Assembly (NCBI GenBank): GCA_947495055.1
Contig: CANLXO010000018.1
Span: 1 to 37,722 of the forward strand
Length of the DNA: 37,722 bases
Direction of reading: 5' to 3'
Source of the DNA: an uncultured Psychrobacter sp.
GTDB lineage: Bacteria > Pseudomonadota > Gammaproteobacteria > Pseudomonadales > Moraxellaceae
This document shows positions 15,513-24,321 of this stretch, one piece after another; within the stretch, counting starts at the first letter, position 1, and every line of letters begins with the position of its first letter. The position numbers and the translations under genes are program-made. The notes under the pieces are model-generated. The model had not been told where the DNA came from, made no database searches, and saw only the letters and a program-made list of their open reading frames with translations.

Positions 15513-16307
15513 ATGATAACTAAAAAATCACTTATACAGTCTCCTGAAGCGATAGAAAAAATGCGTGTTGCCGGCAAGCTTGCCAGCGACGTCCTCGTCA
15601 TGCTCGATGAGCACGTCAGAGTCGGTATCAGTACCGAAGCGCTTAATCAAATCGCTCACGATTACATTGTCAATGAGCAAGGCGCTATTCCAGCTCCGCT
15701 CAATTACAACGGCTTTCCTAAATCAATCTGTACCTCAGTCAATCATGTGGTCTGTCACGGTATTCCTACCGATAGTAAGCTGCTTAAAGACGGCGATATT
15801 ATCAATATTGATGTCACGGTCATAAAAGACGGCTATTATGGCGATACCTCAAAGATGTGGATCGTCGGCGAAGGCTCCATCATGGCTAAGCGCATTTGCG
15901 ATGTCGCTCAAAAAGCGCTGTACGCTGGTATGAGCGTGGTCAAAGACGGCGCGCGTCTGGGTGATGTTGGCGCGGCCATTCAAGAAGTGGTCGAGCCTGA
16001 GCGTTTTAGTATCGTACGCGAGTTCTGTGGTCATGGTATTAGCGATACCTTTCATCATGAGCCGCAGGTAATGCACTACGGCAAAAAGGGCACAGGCTTT
16101 GAGCTCAAAACGGGTATGACCTTTACCATTGAGCCGATGATTAACCAAGGCACTTGGCAGACTAAGATACTACCTGATGAGTGGACGGCGATTACTAAAG
16201 ATCGTAAACTCTCAGCACAGTGGGAGCATACCATGGTCGTGACCGATAATGGCTGTGAGGTCTTTACGACTCGACCTGAAGAAGATTTGAGCTTTTTGAC
16301 GCAGTAA
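15513..16307 (+). CDS. map: Type I methionine aminopeptidase
   Basis: The 264-aa protein removes the initiator methionine from nascent proteins. All five metal ligands of the pita-bread fold are visible: Asp100 (INIDVTV), Asp111 (YGDTSKMW), His174 (CGHGI), Glu207 (TIEPMI) and Glu238 (QWEHTMVV). The substrate-contacting His lies in NHVVCHGIP. Length is standard for the bacterial type I enzyme (about 264), so the ATG start is right even though the ribosome site is weak. The gene is monocistronic, with an extended -10 promoter upstream and a strong terminator downstream. Its position before glnD is the conserved order in gammaproteobacteria. Confidence 0.97.
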   Translation: MITKKSLIQSPEAIEKMRVAGKLASDVLVMLDEHVRVGISTEALNQIAHDYIVNEQGAIPAPLNYNGFPKSICTSVNHVVCHGIPTDSKLLKDGDIINIDVTVIKDGYYGDTSKMWIVGEGSIMAKRICDVAQKALYAGMSVVKDGARLGDVGAAIQEVVEPERFSIVREFCGHGISDTFHHEPQVMHYGKKGTGFELKTGMTFTIEPMINQGTWQTKILPDEWTAITKDRKLSAQWEHTMVVTDNGCEVFTTRPEEDLSFLTQ

Positions 16308-16315
16308 TAAAGAAT

Positions 16316-16340
16316 AGACCGCTTAGGCGGTCTTTTTTTT
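16316..16340 (+). terminator. Rho-independent terminator of map
   Basis: AGACCGC and GCGGTCT form a seven-bp stem with loop TTAG, followed by eight T, nine bases after the map stop codon. Confidence 0.9.
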
Positions 16341-16430
16341 GCTTTTAAAGTGCGTTTTTATTTATTATTTACCTCTATAATTATCTTGCACCCCAACAAG
16401 TTTAACCCAAAGATCAAACGGGATACCCTT

Positions 16431-19190
16431 ATGTTTAATTGCGATGTCGCGGCCGTCTACATTACTCCACTGCCCGCCTTACAGCCGCCTGATATGACTA
16501 CCGATACGCCTTTATTGGTCGTAAGCGACCCAAGCAGAAAGTCGTTACTGGGCATTCCTGAGTGGCTTGCACAAATCAACGAGGACATCAGTAGCGGCGT
16601 TGTACGCGGTATTGGTATACGCCAACTGGTCATCGCTCGCGCCTGTGCGATTGATGAATTGCTCAGAGCTTTATTTTTATGGTTTGAGCTGGACAAAACC
16701 GACCTTGCGCTCTTTGCCACGGGGGGTTATGGTCGCGGCGAGCTATCCCTATACTCAGATATCGATATTTTACTACTAGCACCCAAAGAGATCAGCAAAG
16801 ACGTCAGTAGTCGTATAGATCGCTTGGTGGCACTACTTTGGGATGTCGGTCTTGAACCTGCGCTCTCGGTGCGCACTACATATGAATGCTTTGAGGCCGC
16901 AACAGATCACACGATTGCTACTGCTTTATTAGAGGCAAGACTATTAATCGGTAATGATGATCTCAAAGCCATACCCAAACGCGTGGTCAATAAGCAGTGG
17001 TCACAGCGTGCTTTTTTTGAGGCAAAGATAGGTGAGGCCAAATCGCGCTATCTGCGTCACAATGCTACCGAATACAACCTTGAACCCAATATCAAAACCG
17101 CACCGGGCGGCTTGCGTGATATCCACATCGTCGGCTGGGTAACTAAGCGCTATTTTCGGGTTGGTAAGCTTTACGATCTAGTACAGCAGAACTTTTTGAC
17201 CGAAAAAGAGTTCGATGAGCTCAATTTTGCCGAGGACTTTTTATGGCAGATACGTCATCATTTACATGAGCTTACGGGGCGCAACGAGAACAAGCTATTA
17301 TTTGATTATCAGCGTGATATTGCACAGCGCATGGGCTATGAGATGCAGCCAAGTGATGAGCCTAACGCCGCCGTCGAGCGCTTTATGCGGGATTATTATC
17401 GCTGCGCCATGCAGATATCAACGCTCTCTGAGATGCTTACCAACCACTATTTTGAGACCATTATCGAGCCTGAGCTTTCTGATGAAGAGCGTCCGCGCAA
17501 GCGTCCTTTAAATGCTCATTTCAATCAGATTGGCGATCAGATCGCAATGGCGCATCATCGTGTTTTTGCCCAGCACCCTGAGACGATTCTTGAGATGTTT
17601 TTGCTCATGGGACAACACGGCATCAAAACTGTACGCACCCGTACCCTGCGAGCGCTTAAGATTGCTGCGCGCGGTATTGATGAAACTTACCGTGATAACA
17701 TTGATCATCAGGCGCTGTTTTTGGCGAATCTAAAGGAGCAAAACTATCTGTTCCATCGCCTGCGCATTATGAACCGCTACGGCATTTTAGGTAATTATAT
17801 TCCCGCCTTTGGTCAAGTAACAGGTCTTATGCAATATGATCTATTTCACCGTTATACAGTTGATGCGCATACGCTGTTTTTGATTCGTATTTTGCACCGT
17901 TTTACCGATCCTGCCTACAATCAAGACTTTCCGCTGGTCAGTGCTATTTATCAACGGATTGAGCGTAAAGAGATCTTGGTATTAGCCGCGATGTTCCATG
18001 ATATCGCCAAAGGTCGTGGCGGCAATCACAGTCAATTGGGGGAGACTGAATCCGTTGAGTTTTGCCTCAAGCACGGTATGAGTCTGGCAGATGCCAATCT
18101 CGTCGGCTGGCTAACTCGCTATCATCTACTGATGTCGATGACGGCACAAAAAAAGGATATCTCAGACCCTGAAGTCGTCACCATCTTTGCCAATCTGGTC
18201 GGTAATGTCACGCATCTGAATCATCTATACGTGCTGACGGTCGCTGATATGAACGCGACCAACCCTGAGCTATGGAATAGCTGGCGCGCCACTCTCATGA
18301 AGCAGTTGTACTCGCAAACGCGGCGCATATTGCGCGCGGATATCGATGCGCCAAATAACCGTAAAGATATGATCGATGCCACTTACAAGCAAGCACTGAC
18401 GATGTTAGATAATGTCGACAACCAGCATATGAACCGCGATGAAGTACTCAGCCTATGGGATGATTTGGGCGATGAGTATTTTTTGCGTGAGATTGCAGAA
18501 GACATTCTTTGGCACACCGAGGCGATACTCAACCATCCCCCGATCGGACGCGCCTCAGATAGCGATAGCGCGCCATTAGTAGTGCTGCGTGAGCACCGCG
18601 AATTAGCACTTGATGCAGTGCAGGTCTTTGTTTATACCCAAGATCAAGCCAATCTGTTTGCAGTAACGATGGCGGTGTTTGATCAGATGAATCTAGACGT
18701 CTTAGATGCTCGTATTATTACTGCAACGCGAGATTTTGCTCTGGACTCTTATGTGTTGTTAGATCGCAGTGGCACGCTACTCGCTGACGAGGACAGTCAG
18801 CAAGAGCTTAAGCAGCGCTTGATTAATGCATTCAAAAATCCAACTATGCCCAAGCTTGCACATAAACGCTTGCCGCGTCAGCTTCGACATTTTGAGGTGC
18901 CAACGACTATAGATTTTGAATTTAATGAAGCCTCAAGCCAGCATATTATGAGCTTGCAGACCTTGGATCAGCCAGGCTTGCTTGCGCGCGTGGGACAAGA
19001 GTTTTTAGAGCAAAAAATAGAGGTGCACGCCGCGCGTATCACCACTTTAGGCGAGCGCGCAGAAGATATGTTTTATATCAGTGATCAAGATGACAAGCGG
19101 TTATCTAACGAAAGGCTTGCTTCGTTAAAAGCGGCTCTGATAGAGAGCTTGAATACTCGCCATAATGATACTTTAGAGTATTATCTATAA
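16431..19190 (+). CDS. glnD: Bifunctional uridylyltransferase / uridylyl-removing enzyme (PII sensor)
   Basis: The protein is about 919 aa from ATG at 16431 (MFNCDVAAVY). A GTG frame 27 codons upstream overlaps the map terminator and is unlikely. GlnD attaches UMP to PII proteins when glutamine is low and removes it when glutamine is high. Domains in order are: a nucleotidyltransferase with GGYGRGELSLYSDIDILL (about 98-115); the GlnD helical region with APGGLRDIH; an HD hydrolase domain with MFHDIAKGRGGNHS (about 521); and two ACT domains (about 725 and 837, the second with SLQTLDQPGLLARVGQEF) that sense glutamine. All key residues are intact. It has its own terminator. No PII gene is in the window. 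Confidence 0.95.
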   Translation: MFNCDVAAVYITPLPALQPPDMTTDTPLLVVSDPSRKSLLGIPEWLAQINEDISSGVVRGIGIRQLVIARACAIDELLRALFLWFELDKTDLALFATGGYGRGELSLYSDIDILLLAPKEISKDVSSRIDRLVALLWDVGLEPALSVRTTYECFEAATDHTIATALLEARLLIGNDDLKAIPKRVVNKQWSQRAFFEAKIGEAKSRYLRHNATEYNLEPNIKTAPGGLRDIHIVGWVTKRYFRVGKLYDLVQQNFLTEKEFDELNFAEDFLWQIRHHLHELTGRNENKLLFDYQRDIAQRMGYEMQPSDEPNAAVERFMRDYYRCAMQISTLSEMLTNHYFETIIEPELSDEERPRKRPLNAHFNQIGDQIAMAHHRVFAQHPETILEMFLLMGQHGIKTVRTRTLRALKIAARGIDETYRDNIDHQALFLANLKEQNYLFHRLRIMNRYGILGNYIPAFGQVTGLMQYDLFHRYTVDAHTLFLIRILHRFTDPAYNQDFPLVSAIYQRIERKEILVLAAMFHDIAKGRGGNHSQLGETESVEFCLKHGMSLADANLVGWLTRYHLLMSMTAQKKDISDPEVVTIFANLVGNVTHLNHLYVLTVADMNATNPELWNSWRATLMKQLYSQTRRILRADIDAPNNRKDMIDATYKQALTMLDNVDNQHMNRDEVLSLWDDLGDEYFLREIAEDILWHTEAILNHPPIGRASDSDSAPLVVLREHRELALDAVQVFVYTQDQANLFAVTMAVFDQMNLDVLDARIITATRDFALDSYVLLDRSGTLLADEDSQQELKQRLINAFKNPTMPKLAHKRLPRQLRHFEVPTTIDFEFNEASSQHIMSLQTLDQPGLLARVGQEFLEQKIEVHAARITTLGERAEDMFYISDQDDKRLSNERLASLKAALIESLNTRHNDTLEYYL

Positions 19191-19193
19191 ACC

Positions 19194-19224
19194 AAAAAAG
19201 CCTTGTCACTGACAAGGCTTTTTT
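19194..19224. terminator. Bidirectional terminator after glnD
   Basis: GCCTTGTCA (19200-19208) and TGACAAGGC (19210-19218) form the stem, with six A before and six T after. It serves glnD on the plus strand and could also stop the minus-strand gene ending at 19275. Confidence 0.88.
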
Positions 19225-19274
19225 ATGTATTGCTAGGTCTATTTAAGCGATGTTTATTTAAGTGCACTTATACC

Positions 19275-19946
19275 CTATAAAGTACTTTTGTATATAATTT
19301 CACTCGCATGCTCAATTAAGTCCTCATCAGCCAAGTCTATGGGCAAGACATCAGCGTCGACTCGCTTTTGCTTGATGATCATCCTGCCCGCCTCCACCTC
19401 TTTTTGTAGTAAGCAGCGTAGAGTAATGAGATGCAACTGTGCCTCACAGCGCTCATAAATACATTTTAAAGATAGTGGCGAGTTGGCGTGAACATCAGGG
19501 AACACGCTATCTTTGGCTAAAACATCCATCTCATTGAACGCCTGCTTACACGTCATTTCAGTCTTGGTCAAAATAGTCTGAATACGGTTGGCTAAGCGTC
19601 CTTTTTTATGTAGCAGCACAAAGAAAAGGATCGTTTGTAAACCAAATACCAGTGGATAGACCCATACAGACAAGCTAAAACCAAGTAGTCTTGTCGATAG
19701 CATTAGTATAATTGCTGCAACCACATAAGCGACCAGTTGCCAGAGTAACCACATTATGGAGCTATTGTCGCCGTACCAAAACATCTGACGCTCTTGCAGG
19801 GTAGATATGCGCTTGCGTGCATGACACCACTGCTGTTCACGTGCGCGTAGCTGATCACAAATGATAGGACGAGGTTCGACTCTAGGGCTTTGATCAATAT
19901 CGAAATTATTATTGTCGAGTTTTTTTGGATCATAAACGAGTGTCAT
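19275..19946 (-). CDS. Hypothetical two-helix membrane protein
   Basis: The protein is 223 aa and no known family was recognised. About 60 polar N-terminal residues (rich in Asp, Asn and Arg: LRAREQQWCHARKRISTLQE) precede two close hydrophobic segments (about 64-86 and 92-112, IMWLLWQLVAYVVAAIILML and VWVYPLVFGLQTILFFVLL). A roughly 110-residue cytoplasm-like tail follows, with a possible helical hairpin and an acidic end (DLADEDLIEHASEII). The ATG is preceded by AGGA. It lies on the opposite strand between glnD and dapC. An orphan in that slot is probably lineage-specific. No enzymatic motif is seen, so no function is proposed. Confidence 0.7.
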   Translation of the reverse strand: MTLVYDPKKLDNNNFDIDQSPRVEPRPIICDQLRAREQQWCHARKRISTLQERQMFWYGDNSSIMWLLWQLVAYVVAAIILMLSTRLLGFSLSVWVYPLVFGLQTILFFVLLHKKGRLANRIQTILTKTEMTCKQAFNEMDVLAKDSVFPDVHANSPLSLKCIYERCEAQLHLITLRCLLQKEVEAGRMIIKQKRVDADVLPIDLADEDLIEHASEIIYKSTL

Positions 19947-20287
19947 ATCAATTGTCCTAAGCTTATTAGGCAGCCACCTAAGGGCGGCGTCCTTATTGTT
20001 CTATTATTTATAAGCTATGGGTAATAAGGCGAACTATAATGATAGAGTGCAGCTGCTCATTATAAGACGGTTTACTACAAAATGACTGGATACGTCCTTG
20101 AGTCATCTTAAACTAAATCACCATAAACTTTATATCTTTGAACTTGAGTCATTCAACCTTTAGATATTGGGATAATGACAACAAGCATTGGAAGAAAAAG
20201 ACATCAAACAGCAGAAGTGCTACACTACTAAACTGTAATTTTTCTTTATAACTTTATTATTTATTGTCTATTATAGCCAGCGATCTT
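19947..20287. other. Intergenic region between the orphan membrane gene and dapC
   Basis: This 341-bp AT-rich stretch must carry promoters for both divergent genes. No RNA gene, strong palindrome or further coding frame was recognised. The ribosome site of dapC is weak whichever start is used. Confidence 0.4.
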
Positions 20288-21490
20288 ATGAATAACAACT
20301 TAACGCACCTGCATCCCTACCCCTTTGCAAAAATGGCAACTTTGCTAGAGAATAGCTCGCCTGCCCCCAACTACACTGAGATCAAGCTAGGTATTGGTGA
20401 GCCAAAACACGCACCGCCCGCCTTTGTGCTGGACGTACTACAAGAAAACTTGGACACCTTATCGCGCTATCCGACGACGAGCGGTATGTTTGAGCTGCGT
20501 CAAACCATCGCGCACTGGTTAGAAAAGCGGTTTTTTTTGCAGCATGTCAATCCAAACTCACAAGTATTACCCGTTATGGGCTCGCGTGAAGCGATATTTA
20601 GTTTCGTTCAAGCGGTTATCAACCATGATGGCGATAACGATGAGCCTACCGTCGTCATGCCCAATCCTTTTTATCAAATCTATGAAGGGGCGGCGATACT
20701 TGCAGAGGCCACGCCGCATTTTGTACCTTGTACCCCTGCTAACAACTTTAAGGGCAGCTACCGCTCAGTGCCTAAAGAGGTCTGGACGCGTACTCAGCTA
20801 TTATTCGTCTGTAACCCGAATAATCCTACTGGCTCTGTGATGACTATGGATGATTGGGAGTACCTGATTCGCTTATCAGATCAGCACGACTTTATTATCG
20901 CAAGCGATGAGTGTTACAGCGAGTTATATTCCGATGAGGCGCCAATAGGGTTACTACAAGCGTGCGCCGCCCTTGGACGTGATAATTTCAAAAACTGTGT
21001 GGTCTTTCACTCCCTATCAAAACGCTCAAACTTGCCAGGACTGCGCTCAGGGTTTATCGCAGGCGATGGCGATATCCTACAAAGCTACCTGCAATATCGT
21101 ACTTATCAAGGCTGCGCTATGCCTATCGCCCATCAACTCGCATCGATTGCCGCTTGGCAAGATGAGAAGCACGTGGCGCATAATCGCACGCTTTATAGAG
21201 AAAAATTTGCTCTATGGATGCAAGAGTTAGGCGAGCTACTAGATCTACGTATGCCAGACGCTGGGTTTTACTTTTGGATAAAAGCGCCTGAGCAGTTCGA
21301 TTGTGATGATGAAGCTTTTGTCAAAGCGCTTTATGAGCAAGCCAATATTCACGCGCTTGCAGGACGTTATCTCTCAAGAGAGGCCGATGGCTTTAACCCA
21401 GGTCAAGGCTATGTGCGTATCGCCCTAGTTGCCAGCGTTGAGGAGAGTCGTGAAGCCATTCGCCGTATCCGTACAATGCTGACCGATTAA
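20288..21490 (+). CDS. dapC: Succinyldiaminopimelate transaminase
   Basis: The protein is 400 aa from ATG at 20288; a TTG eight codons upstream is possible. It is a fold-type I PLP aminotransferase that converts N-succinyl-2-amino-6-ketopimelate to N-succinyl-LL-diaminopimelate, feeding lysine and peptidoglycan. Seen directly are the DapC-like N-terminus LHPYPFAKMATLL, the KLGIGEPKH segment, the PNNPTG loop (CNPNNPTGS), the ASDECYSELY Asp/Tyr pair, the PLP lysine in SLSKRSNLPGLRSGF (Lys about 245) and the C-terminal arginine region YVRIALV. The substrate assignment rests on DapC-like signatures and on the glnD-dapC context known from Pseudomonas. Other class I aminotransferases are less likely. 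Confidence 0.92.
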   Translation: MNNNLTHLHPYPFAKMATLLENSSPAPNYTEIKLGIGEPKHAPPAFVLDVLQENLDTLSRYPTTSGMFELRQTIAHWLEKRFFLQHVNPNSQVLPVMGSREAIFSFVQAVINHDGDNDEPTVVMPNPFYQIYEGAAILAEATPHFVPCTPANNFKGSYRSVPKEVWTRTQLLFVCNPNNPTGSVMTMDDWEYLIRLSDQHDFIIASDECYSELYSDEAPIGLLQACAALGRDNFKNCVVFHSLSKRSNLPGLRSGFIAGDGDILQSYLQYRTYQGCAMPIAHQLASIAAWQDEKHVAHNRTLYREKFALWMQELGELLDLRMPDAGFYFWIKAPEQFDCDDEAFVKALYEQANIHALAGRYLSREADGFNPGQGYVRIALVASVEESREAIRRIRTMLTD

Positions 21491-21567
21491 CATGACAGAC
21501 TCTCTTCTCTTTGGTCGTAACATGATATTTTGATAACAATGATGTTATTGTGGATTTGGGCGGGGAT

Positions 21568-21594
21568 AGTGCTATAGTAAGACTAAATAGCACT
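21568..21594. promoter_or_regulatory. Inverted repeat in the leader of the DUF294 gene
   Basis: Eight-base arms AGTGCTAT (21568-21575) and ATAGCACT (21587-21594) with an 11-base spacer end directly before the Shine-Dalgarno AAGGAAG. It could be an operator or an mRNA hairpin affecting ribosome access. Confidence 0.45.
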
Positions 21595-21608
21595 AAAAGG
21601 AAGATGTC

Positions 21609-23564
21609 ATGCCTCAGCTTGATTTTACCCAGCCGCCTTTTGATGTATTAAGCGCTGATGAGCGTCTAAGCGTCAAAAAACATACCCAAGTGCGCTATCT
21701 TGCTAAAGATGACTCTTTGGCTGTCGATGATCTACAGTATTTTTTTGTGGTTTTAAAAGGTCAAATTGAGCAGCGCTTGGGTGATGAATTCGTCGCCACT
21801 TACCTAGGTAACAACCATACCAAGCATTTAAACAGTAATGACTGGTTTGATAGCCGCCGTACTCCTGAGCGCACCGACAAAAACGGTGAGATGGGTCACT
21901 CGCCTGAGTATTACCAGTTTTGTGCGGTAGAGGACTCGTTGTTACTTCAAGTTGATGGCAGCGCTATCGACAAGATTGGCGCGCAAAACTATCTGGTGCG
22001 TCAGTTGTTATCCGACAAGCTCTCTGAGCGTCTAAAAGCGCTTGAACTTAGACGTAGCAATCAGGCTGCGGGCACTAATAGCTACACCGCCCAGCAAGAG
22101 GTACAACAAATCCTTTTGCAACCCGTTACCGATGTCACTTTACTACCCGTCCATATCGTTGCTGCAAGTAGCAGCTTATATCAAGCCACGCGTATCATGA
22201 TGGACGCCGGTCTCAAGCATGTGCTGGTGCGCTCATCTGAGCACATTAAGATGAGACAAAGCGAGGTATCACACTCGGTAGTACCGCCTAAATCAGATCG
22301 TACCTTAGGGCTCTTGAGTGATCATGATATTTGCCGCGCGGTCAGTGATCAAAAAGATCCTGCTACTACCCCCTGTCTAGATTATGCCAGCTTTAATCTG
22401 CATACCATCAAAGATAAAAGTGAGATTGGTGATGCGCTATTGATGATGACGCGCTACCGTATCCATCGCCTGCCCGTCTTAGATGACAGCGACACGGTTA
22501 TAGGCGTATTAGCGCAGAGTGATTTGATCGCCTACGTCGGTCAACACTCACAGCTCATTAGTATGGAGATTGAGCATGCGCAGGATATGAGCAGTTTAGA
22601 TAAAGCGGTGGAGTTGATCGGTCGCTACATCCGCGCGCAGCAGCAAAACGGGGTAAAAGTCAGCGTGGTTAGCCGCATGGTACAGCAGCTCAACGCTCAA
22701 GTATTCACAAAGCTGTGGCAGCTAATCGCCCCCAAAGAAGTGATTGAGAACACTTGTGTCATCGTTATGGGTTCAGAGGGCCGCGGTGAGCAGATTATGC
22801 GTACCGACCAAGACAATGCACTGATCATTCGTGATGGGTTTACTCATCCTGACTTAGAAAAGTTTGCCGATACCTTTAATCAGCAGCTGTCCGTCTTAGG
22901 TTATCCCTTATGCGATGGCCATATTATGATGAATAATCCCATATGGCGACACTCTATTAGCGATTTTAAAGCGCAGATTAGCCTGTGGTTCAAAAATACC
23001 GATCCTATGCATGGTATTTATTTATCCTCAATACTCGACGGCGAGTACGTCTGCGGCGATAGAGAGCTGTTAGCGCAAATACGCGCCCATCTACAAGTCG
23101 CGCACATGCGCGCAGATCCTATGTTCGTCCGTCATTTTGCACGCGCCGCCTTGCAGTTTGGTGATGTCGGTCAATGGTGGCAAAAGTTTGTCCCCTTAAT
23201 CGGTAAACCGACGCGCCGCGACGTGGATCTCAAAAAGTCAGGTCTATTTCCGCTAGTACACGGTATTCGTGCGTTAGCTCTTGAGCACAATATATTTGAG
23301 GTCACCAGTACCAAAGAGCGCCTCAAAGCTTTGGTCGATGCTGGTATGTTCAATAAGGAGCGCGCCGAAACGCTAGGCGAAGCGCTAGAGTTCTTTATGG
23401 CGCAGCGCTTGGCAGTTGCGCTTGCAACTGATGACAAATATGCCCGCCAAGTCGATCCAATAACCCTGTCAGCGCTAGAACGTGACGCGCTAAAAGAGTG
23501 CTTAGCAGTCGTCAAAAGCTTTAAGTACGAGCTTACGCAGCACTATCAGTTAGAAATCGGATAA
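21609..23564 (+). CDS. CBS-domain protein with DUF294 putative nucleotidyltransferase
   Basis: The protein is 651 aa. Order of domains: an N-terminal cyclic-nucleotide-binding-like barrel (about 10-130), a pair of CBS domains (about 185-320, with HVLVRSSEH, GLLSDHDICRAV and RIHRLPVLDDSDTVIGVLAQSDLI), a DUF294 nucleotidyltransferase-like domain with GSEGRGEQIMRTDQDNAL (about 390-410), and a C-terminal helical DUF294_C domain. This is the architecture of the bacterial 'signal-transduction protein with CBS and NTase' family. The GS-x-GR...D-x-D pattern is present, so nucleotidyl transfer is possible, but the substrate is unknown. CBS domains usually bind adenine nucleotides. The ribosome site AAGGAAG is good, and the exonuclease gene starts 13 bp after the stop. 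Confidence 0.88.
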   Translation: MPQLDFTQPPFDVLSADERLSVKKHTQVRYLAKDDSLAVDDLQYFFVVLKGQIEQRLGDEFVATYLGNNHTKHLNSNDWFDSRRTPERTDKNGEMGHSPEYYQFCAVEDSLLLQVDGSAIDKIGAQNYLVRQLLSDKLSERLKALELRRSNQAAGTNSYTAQQEVQQILLQPVTDVTLLPVHIVAASSSLYQATRIMMDAGLKHVLVRSSEHIKMRQSEVSHSVVPPKSDRTLGLLSDHDICRAVSDQKDPATTPCLDYASFNLHTIKDKSEIGDALLMMTRYRIHRLPVLDDSDTVIGVLAQSDLIAYVGQHSQLISMEIEHAQDMSSLDKAVELIGRYIRAQQQNGVKVSVVSRMVQQLNAQVFTKLWQLIAPKEVIENTCVIVMGSEGRGEQIMRTDQDNALIIRDGFTHPDLEKFADTFNQQLSVLGYPLCDGHIMMNNPIWRHSISDFKAQISLWFKNTDPMHGIYLSSILDGEYVCGDRELLAQIRAHLQVAHMRADPMFVRHFARAALQFGDVGQWWQKFVPLIGKPTRRDVDLKKSGLFPLVHGIRALALEHNIFEVTSTKERLKALVDAGMFNKERAETLGEALEFFMAQRLAVALATDDKYARQVDPITLSALERDALKECLAVVKSFKYELTQHYQLEIG

Positions 23565-23577
23565 ATGGGAGCCGACT

Positions 23578-24183
23578 ATGAGCTGGCTTAAGCAACTCAC
23601 CACGTCATGGCACAAAGCCAAGCTACAACGTCCTGAGCTTGAGAGGATGTTTGAGCCGCCGCTATCAGGGCAGTGGGTCGCCATCGACTGCGAAATGACC
23701 GGGCTAAATCCGCGTAAACATCACCTGATCTCGGTTGCCGCCATTCATGTCAATGACAATATGATCGATACGGGCAATGGTCTGCATCTGGTCTGTCGCC
23801 CGCCTGTTATGCCAGATGCCGATACTATTGTCATTCACGGACTACGCGCCGCTGAGGTCGAAAACGGTATGAGTTATGACGAGATGCTGGCACTGCTCCT
23901 ACCCTTTATCGCCAATCGTCCTATTGTAGGATTTTGTCCGCAGATTGATACCGCCTTTTTAAATCCTCTAATAAAAAGTTACATGGGCGTGACCCTTCCC
24001 AATCAGGTGATTGATGTACGTAAGCTATACGCCAGACAAATGGGCAGCTCAGCAGGGGCGGCTCCTGATCAATCCCATCACCTAAGTAACATTATGGCTC
24101 ACTATGATATTCCCGAATTAGGTGCTCATGATGCTTATAACGACGCCATTATGACGGCTATGGCCTTTGTGCATTTGCGCTAA
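23578..24183 (+). CDS. DnaQ-like DEDDh 3'-5' exonuclease
   Basis: The protein is 201 aa and carries the full DEDDh set: Asp37 and Glu39 (AIDCEMTGLN), the second Asp in QIDTAFLNPL, and H-x4-D in GAHDAYNDAIMTAM. It resembles the exonuclease domain of DNA polymerase III epsilon but is a stand-alone protein without the polymerase-binding tail. It starts 13 bp after the DUF294 gene behind GGGAG, and this pairing recurs in gammaproteobacteria, so the two are probably co-transcribed and functionally linked. Whether the substrate is DNA, RNA or a nucleotide is not shown by the sequence. Confidence 0.9.
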   Translation: MSWLKQLTTSWHKAKLQRPELERMFEPPLSGQWVAIDCEMTGLNPRKHHLISVAAIHVNDNMIDTGNGLHLVCRPPVMPDADTIVIHGLRAAEVENGMSYDEMLALLLPFIANRPIVGFCPQIDTAFLNPLIKSYMGVTLPNQVIDVRKLYARQMGSSAGAAPDQSHHLSNIMAHYDIPELGAHDAYNDAIMTAMAFVHLR

Positions 24184-24321
24184 TGATCATTACTGCTCTA
24201 TTAAAGACCTGCTGGTACCAAAAGCCTGATTTTATGGACGCAAAGCTAGCGTTGATGGTACGTAAAACCGCTAACTCATGATACTATAGCTGGTTTTTGA
24301 GCTTTTAAAGTAGTGTCTGTC

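Noticed and set aside
16350..16430. GTG start of glnD 27 codons upstream
   Set aside because: It lies immediately behind the map terminator T-run, leaving no room for a promoter or ribosome site. The extra residues are unlike GlnD.
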